From NCBI GenBank assembly GCA_963795825.1, contig CAWCIW010000005.1, positions 744,001 through 808,000 of the forward strand: a stretch of 64,000 bases of DNA, in the 5' to 3' direction. Numbering within the stretch: position 1 is the first letter of the stretch; each line of letters starts with the position of its first letter. Shown here piece after piece: positions 60,390 to 64,000 of the stretch. The notes below the pieces were generated by a model. That model saw nothing but the letters and a program-made list of their open reading frames with translations, was not told the DNA's origin and did no database searches. The translations under genes were made by a program, and so were the position numbers. This stretch comes from BOG-908 sp963795825 (GTDB lineage Bacteria > Pseudomonadota > Alphaproteobacteria > Acetobacterales > Acetobacteraceae).

Positions 60390-61642
60390 GGCATCTCCTC
60401 ACCATCCCACAGCCCGGCGATCCTGCCGCGCGGCCTGATCAGCCGGAAGCCGCCGGGATAGGCGGTATCCACCAGGACATGGGCCGCCAGCGGCCGCGCA
60501 TTGTAGGTGGAGCTCATTGTTGAACCATATGCGCCGCAATCCAGGATCGCCACCGTGGAGTTGTCGGGCATTTCCGGCAAAAGCCGCCCGCGGGCGAGAA
60601 AATCGCTGCTTTCGCAGACCGGGCCCGCCACGTCGGCCAGCTCGGTCGGCGCGTTGCGATAAGCGGGCGCCACCGGCACGATGTCATGCCAGGCGCCATA
60701 CATCGCCGGGCGCGCCAGGTCGTTCATCGCGGCGTCGAGTATGACGATCGGGCGCGCCATTCCGGCGCGGCGGGTGCGCACCACGGAGGCCAGCAGCACG
60801 CCGGCAGGTGCCACCAGCCAGCGGCCCGGCTCGACGGCCAGATCGAGCTCGAGCGCGCCGAAAGCGCGGCGTATGCAGGCCGCCCAGGCTTCCGGCAGCA
60901 CACTGGCCTCGCTTTGGTAGGCGATGCCGAGCCCGCCGCCGCAATCCATCCGCGCGACTGTGTGCCCGCCTGCCCGCAGCGCGCGCACGAGGTCCGCCAG
61001 ACGGGCATAGGCGGCGGCAAAGGCCGCGGTGCCGAGTATCTGGCTGCCGATATGCACCGCCAGGCCGACAGGGCGTATGCCCGGCAGCGTCGCCGCCAGC
61101 GCGTAGAGGGCGGCGGCGTCGCCGATCGGGATGCCGAACTTGTCGCCGGCCCGGCCGGTGGAGATCCCGTCCAGCGTGCCGGCATCGACGTCCGGGTTCA
61201 CCCGCAGCGCCACGCGCGCCGTGGCCCCGGTGCCGGAGGCGACCTGCGACAAGGCGAGCAGCTCCTCGTGGCTCTCCACGTTGATCTGGCCCACATCGCG
61301 CGCCAGCGCCAAGGCCAGTTCCGCGCGGGTTTTGCCGACGCCGGAGAAGATGATCCTGGCCGGGGCAACGCCGGCGCGCAGCGCGCGCAGCAGCTCGCCG
61401 CCGCTCACCACGTCGGCGCCCGCGCCCTCGGCGGCGAGCAGGGCTATGATGGCAAGGTGGTCGTTGGCTTTCACCGCGTAGTGTATGGCGACGCCCGGCA
61501 TGGCGGCGGCGAGCCGCCGGTAGCGCGCGCGCAGGGTGGCGGCGCCGATGGCCCAGGTGGGCGTTGCGTGCGCGCGGGCGATCGCGGCTAGCGGGAGTCC
61601 GTCGAGAAGCAGGCCGTCGAGGGGGTGGGTGCGGAGGCTCAA
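60386..61642 (-). CDS. lysA: Diaminopimelate decarboxylase
   Basis: About 418 residues; a PLP enzyme that makes lysine from meso-diaminopimelate. The PLP lysine is in AIHYAVKANDH, the phosphate-binding region is in RMDCGGGLGIAY, and the active-site Cys is in GPVCESSDFLARGRLLPE. No ATG lies near the family N-terminus. A TTG at 61642 (SLRTHPLDGLLLDGLPL) is the best candidate, and the bases just before it, including the ribosome-binding region, belong to a palindromic repeat. The frame also runs on through the repeat, so an extended N-terminus cannot be excluded. Confidence 0.9.
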   Translation of the reverse strand: MSLRTHPLDGLLLDGLPLAAIARAHATPTWAIGAATLRARYRRLAAAMPGVAIHYAVKANDHLAIIALLAAEGAGADVVSGGELLRALRAGVAPARIIFSGVGKTRAELALALARDVGQINVESHEELLALSQVASGTGATARVALRVNPDVDAGTLDGISTGRAGDKFGIPIGDAAALYALAATLPGIRPVGLAVHIGSQILGTAAFAAAYARLADLVRALRAGGHTVARMDCGGGLGIAYQSEASVLPEAWAACIRRAFGALELDLAVEPGRWLVAPAGVLLASVVRTRRAGMARPIVILDAAMNDLARPAMYGAWHDIVPVAPAYRNAPTELADVAGPVCESSDFLARGRLLPEMPDNSTVAILDCGAYGSTMSSTYNARPLAAHVLVDTAYPGGFRLIRPRGRIAGLWDGEEMP

Positions 61643-61697
61643 GGAAGAAAGCAGTCCTTTTTTGGAAAAAAGGACCAAAAAACTTTTGCTCCCCGCA
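61641..61697. repeat. Half palindromic repeat abutting the lysA start
   Basis: One arm with the GTCC-T6/A6-GGACC hairpin and CAAAAAACTTTTGCTCCC. It lies directly at the 5' end of lysA, so the lysA leader is repeat sequence. No second arm is seen before the TauE gene stop at 61757. Confidence 0.78.
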
Positions 61698-61756
61698 TTT
61701 GCGTCAGTTTGATTTTTTCGGGAATTGCGAGGCGCCGACACACGCGTCACGGCGAG

Positions 61757-62539
61757 TTAGAATACCAGCTTGCCCCCCACAACGAACAACACCGCCGCCA
61801 GCACCGGCCGCAACCCGCCTTCCGGCAGACGCGGCGCCAGCAGGCTGCCCAGCAGGATCCCCGGGATCGACCCCACCAGGAGCTGCCCGAGCAGATGCGT
61901 GTCCACGTCGCCCAGCCGCCAGTGGCCCAGCCCGGCCAGCAACGTCAGCGGCACCGCATGCGCGATATCGGACCCCACGATCTTGGCCAGCTTCACCCGC
62001 GGATACAGGATGATCAGCGCGGTCACCCCCAGCGCGCCGGCGCCGACGGAGGAGAGCGACACCAGCACGCCCAGCACCACCCCGCTGACCGTGGTCAGCA
62101 GCGACGCGGTACCCTCCGACGGCTCGCCGAGCAGACGCGTCAGGCGGTCGATGATGTAGCCGCGAAACAGGATGGTGAGCGCGGTGAGCAGCAGCGCGAT
62201 GCCGAGGCTGAAGGTGATGGCGCGCACCACCCGCGCATTCTCCGGCCCATAGTAATAAAGCAGGAATAGCGTCAGCACCGTGGCCGGCACCGATCCGGTG
62301 GCGAGCCGGCGGACGATGCGCCAGTCCACCGTGGCGCTGGCGCTGTGCACCATGGTGCCCACGGTTTTCGTCGCCGCGGCGTAGAGCAGGTCGGTGCCGA
62401 CCGCCTGGGTCGGGTGGATGCCGAACAGCAGCACCAGAAGCGGCGTCATCAGCGAGCCGCCGCCCACGCCCGTGAGGCCTACGACCAGGCCCACCATGAA
62501 GCCGAGGAACGGGTAGGCCAGAGCAAGCGGTATCAACAT
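61757..62539 (-). CDS. TauE/SafE-family membrane permease
   Basis: A 260-residue protein with about eight helices. The family pattern appears as FMVGLVVGLTGVGGGSLMTP and HPTQAVGTDLLYAAATKTVG in the first half and VLVSLSSVGAGALGVTALI with GSDIAHAVPLTLLAGLGH in the second. Members export sulfite, sulfoacetate or related anions; substrate unknown here. Upstream (62540-62709) is an AT-rich divergent promoter region shared with the glycosyltransferase gene. Confidence 0.88.
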   Translation of the reverse strand: MLIPLALAYPFLGFMVGLVVGLTGVGGGSLMTPLLVLLFGIHPTQAVGTDLLYAAATKTVGTMVHSASATVDWRIVRRLATGSVPATVLTLFLLYYYGPENARVVRAITFSLGIALLLTALTILFRGYIIDRLTRLLGEPSEGTASLLTTVSGVVLGVLVSLSSVGAGALGVTALIILYPRVKLAKIVGSDIAHAVPLTLLAGLGHWRLGDVDTHLLGQLLVGSIPGILLGSLLAPRLPEGGLRPVLAAVLFVVGGKLVF

Positions 62540-62709
62540 CGTACGACGTCCCCCCAGAACAACGGCCGCGACCCACGTTAGCGTGAGTCAATTCGGTTTC
62601 GTATAGCAAAGTTGAACAGTGGTTAACAAAATTATACACCGAACCGTAGTGTTGTCTGGGCAGAGGCAACGGACCTGAGCCGCTTGCCTAAACGCCCGGT
62701 TGCCCCCCA

Positions 62710-63876
62710 ATGGCTGCCATCATGCCGAACGCCGCCCCTCCCTGCATCCTCCAGGTGCTGCCCGCGCTGGATACCGGCGGGGTGGAGCGCGGCACCGTGG
62801 AGATGGTCCAGGCGATCGCCCGGGCCGGCGGCACCGCGCTGGTGGCCAGCGCCGGCGGCCGGCTGGTGGCCCAGGTGGAGCGCGCCGGCGGCCGGCATGT
62901 CACGCTGTCGCTGATGACCAAGGACCCGGTGAACATCCTGCTCAATGCCGGCCGGCTGGCGCGCCTGATCCGGGCGGAGCGCGTGGACGTGGTGCATGCC
63001 CGCTCGCGGGCGCCGGCCTGGTCGGCCTGGCTGGCGACGCGCCGCACCAAGGCGGCGTTCGTCACCACCTGGCACGGCGTGTACGGCGAGAACCTGCCGG
63101 GCAAGCACGCCTATAACAGCGTGATGGCGCGTGGCGAGCGGGTGATCGCGATCAGCCGCTTCGTGGGCGCCCGGGTCGCGTCCGGCTACGGCGTGGGCGC
63201 CGACCGGCTGCGGGTGATCCCGCGTGGCGTCGATACCGCCTTGTTCGATCCGGCGCACGTGGTCGGCGACAGGGTGCACCGGCTGGCCCAGGCCTGGCGG
63301 GTGCCTACGGGCGCGCGCGTGGTGATGCTGCCGGCGCGGCTGACGCGGTGGAAAGGTGCCGAGGCGCTGCTCGATTCGGTGGCCGGGCTGGGACGCGACG
63401 ATGTTTATTGCGTGCTGGTCGGCAGCGACCAGGGCCGCGCCGCCTATGCCAGGTCTCTGGCGCAACGCGCCGAACGGCTCGGGCTCTCGGCGCGGCTGCG
63501 CCTGGCCGGGCATTGCGACGACATGCCGGCCGCACTGATGCTGGCCGATGTGGTCGTCTGCGCGAGCCTCAAGCCGGAGCCGTTCGGCAGGAGCGTGATC
63601 GAGGCGCAGGCGATGGGCCGCCCGCTGGTGGCGTTCGACCATGGCGGCGCGGCCGAAACCGTCCGCCACCGCGAGACCGGGTTCCTGGTGCCGCCGGGCG
63701 ATGTGCCAGCGCTACGCGCGGCGATCGCCGCGGTGCTGGACCTGACGCCGGACGACCGCGCCGCACTCGGCTGGCGGGCCCGTGCCGCGGTGCTGGACGG
63801 CTACACCATTGCGGCGATGCAGGAGGCCACGCTCGCCGTCTATCGCGAGGTGCTCGCGGGGCGCGCGGCGCGGTGA
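62710..63876 (+). CDS. GT4 glycosyltransferase
   Basis: A 388-residue GT-B enzyme. N-terminal domain: ILQVLPALDTGGVERGTVEM, then VVHARSRAPAWSAW and VTTWHGVYGENL. C-terminal donor-binding domain: RVVMLPARLTRWKGAEALLD, and KPEPFGRSVIEAQAMGRPLV with the EX7E-type glutamates. Likely role in lipopolysaccharide core or capsule assembly, supported by the heptosyltransferase-like gene that overlaps its stop (GTGA). An alternative start is 62722. Confidence 0.9.
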   Translation: MAAIMPNAAPPCILQVLPALDTGGVERGTVEMVQAIARAGGTALVASAGGRLVAQVERAGGRHVTLSLMTKDPVNILLNAGRLARLIRAERVDVVHARSRAPAWSAWLATRRTKAAFVTTWHGVYGENLPGKHAYNSVMARGERVIAISRFVGARVASGYGVGADRLRVIPRGVDTALFDPAHVVGDRVHRLAQAWRVPTGARVVMLPARLTRWKGAEALLDSVAGLGRDDVYCVLVGSDQGRAAYARSLAQRAERLGLSARLRLAGHCDDMPAALMLADVVVCASLKPEPFGRSVIEAQAMGRPLVAFDHGGAAETVRHRETGFLVPPGDVPALRAAIAAVLDLTPDDRAALGWRARAAVLDGYTIAAMQEATLAVYREVLAGRAAR

Positions 63877-64000
63877 GCCGGCGCATCCTGGTCATACGCC
63901 TCGGCGCGCTGGGCGATTTCGTGCTGTCGTTCCCGGCCTTTGTCGCCCTGCGCGCGCACCACGCGGACGACCACATCACCCTGCTGACCACCGCGCCGTT
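63873..64000 (+). CDS. GT9 heptosyltransferase-like protein, truncated by window end
   Basis: The first 42 residues only (RRILVIRLGALGDFVLSFPA) carry the GALGD signature of ADP-heptose:LPS heptosyltransferases. The GTG at 63873 overlaps the stop of the GT4 gene. Acceptor cannot be judged from the fragment. Confidence 0.85.
   Translation, partial: MSRRILVIRLGALGDFVLSFPAFVALRAHHADDHITLLTTAP

Noticed and set aside
1..64000. CRISPR arrays, insertion-sequence transposases, prophage or integrase genes
   Set aside because: None seen: no regularly spaced direct repeats and no transposase or integrase motifs in any frame.

Overview
The window looks like a chromosomal segment of a high-GC alphaproteobacterium, most probably an Acetobacteraceae-type member of the Rhodospirillales. 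The grounds are: folK-rpoZ-rsh-acpS and lysA-DUF4175 gene orders; an F0-only ATP synthase operon with separate b and b' subunits; a circularly permuted two-piece tmRNA gene; PmtA-like methyltransferases; an A1-type aa3 oxidase operon with ctaB, DUF983 and SURF1; and a dense family of AT-rich palindromic intergenic repeats. Species was not determined.

Layout. 0-4.3 kb: OmpR-type regulator, periplasmic HtrA protease, a low-GC relic, then an AmpD-like amidase and a DjlA-like co-chaperone. 4.5-8.3 kb: a large AsmA-like protein, a small CxxC membrane protein and an exported His/Pro/Ala-rich protein. 8.4-11.2 kb: atpI-atpB-atpE-atpX-atpF, with no F1 genes in the window. 11.4-13.3 kb: thyX, a 143-bp inverted-repeat unit, ssrA (tag ANDNFEALAIAA) and rpmG. 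13.4-18.2 kb: methyltransferase, aldehyde dehydrogenase, dienelactone-hydrolase-like enzyme, tRNA-Thr(UGU), lipoprotein and SDR oxidoreductase. 18.3-29.6 kb, all on the minus strand: a complete Alternative Complex III operon (actA, actB, an actC-actD fusion, actE, actF), a small anchored protein and an A2-type caa3 oxidase (coxB, coxA, coxC, coxD). Quinol oxidation, cytochrome c transfer and O2 reduction are therefore encoded together.

29.8-34.0 kb: a GT87-type polyprenol glycosyltransferase, a DprE1-like FAD oxidase and a HAD-UbiA fusion resembling decaprenyl-phosphate phosphoribosyltransferase, a lipid-linked pentose set unusual for a Gram-negative. 34.2-38.3 kb: a frameshift-ridden AceE-like TPP enzyme, two exported proteins and a family 5 uracil-DNA glycosylase. 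38.5-42.9 kb: NYN protein, folK, rpoZ, rsh, acpS. 43.2-47.9 kb: asnB, an S9A prolyl oligopeptidase and a VOC protein. 47.9-53.6 kb: the canonical A1-type aa3 operon ctaC-ctaD-ctaB-coxF-ctaE-DUF983-surf1, with ctaG absent. 53.8-64 kb: methyltransferase, cold-shock protein, GGDEF-EAL protein, DUF4175, lysA, TauE-type permease, GT4 glycosyltransferase and the start of a heptosyltransferase.

Two whole-window observations stand out. First, about 18 copies of a palindromic repeat sit at gene junctions, roughly one per 3.5 kb. In four genes the repeat supplies the first codons of the protein, and in at least two of these it builds the signal peptide of an exported protein. Second, single-base frameshifts are concentrated in two patches (25.5-28.5 kb and 34.7-36.2 kb), which suggests local assembly error more than gene decay. 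In this annotation genes with one or two shifts are typed CDS, and genes with several are typed pseudogene.
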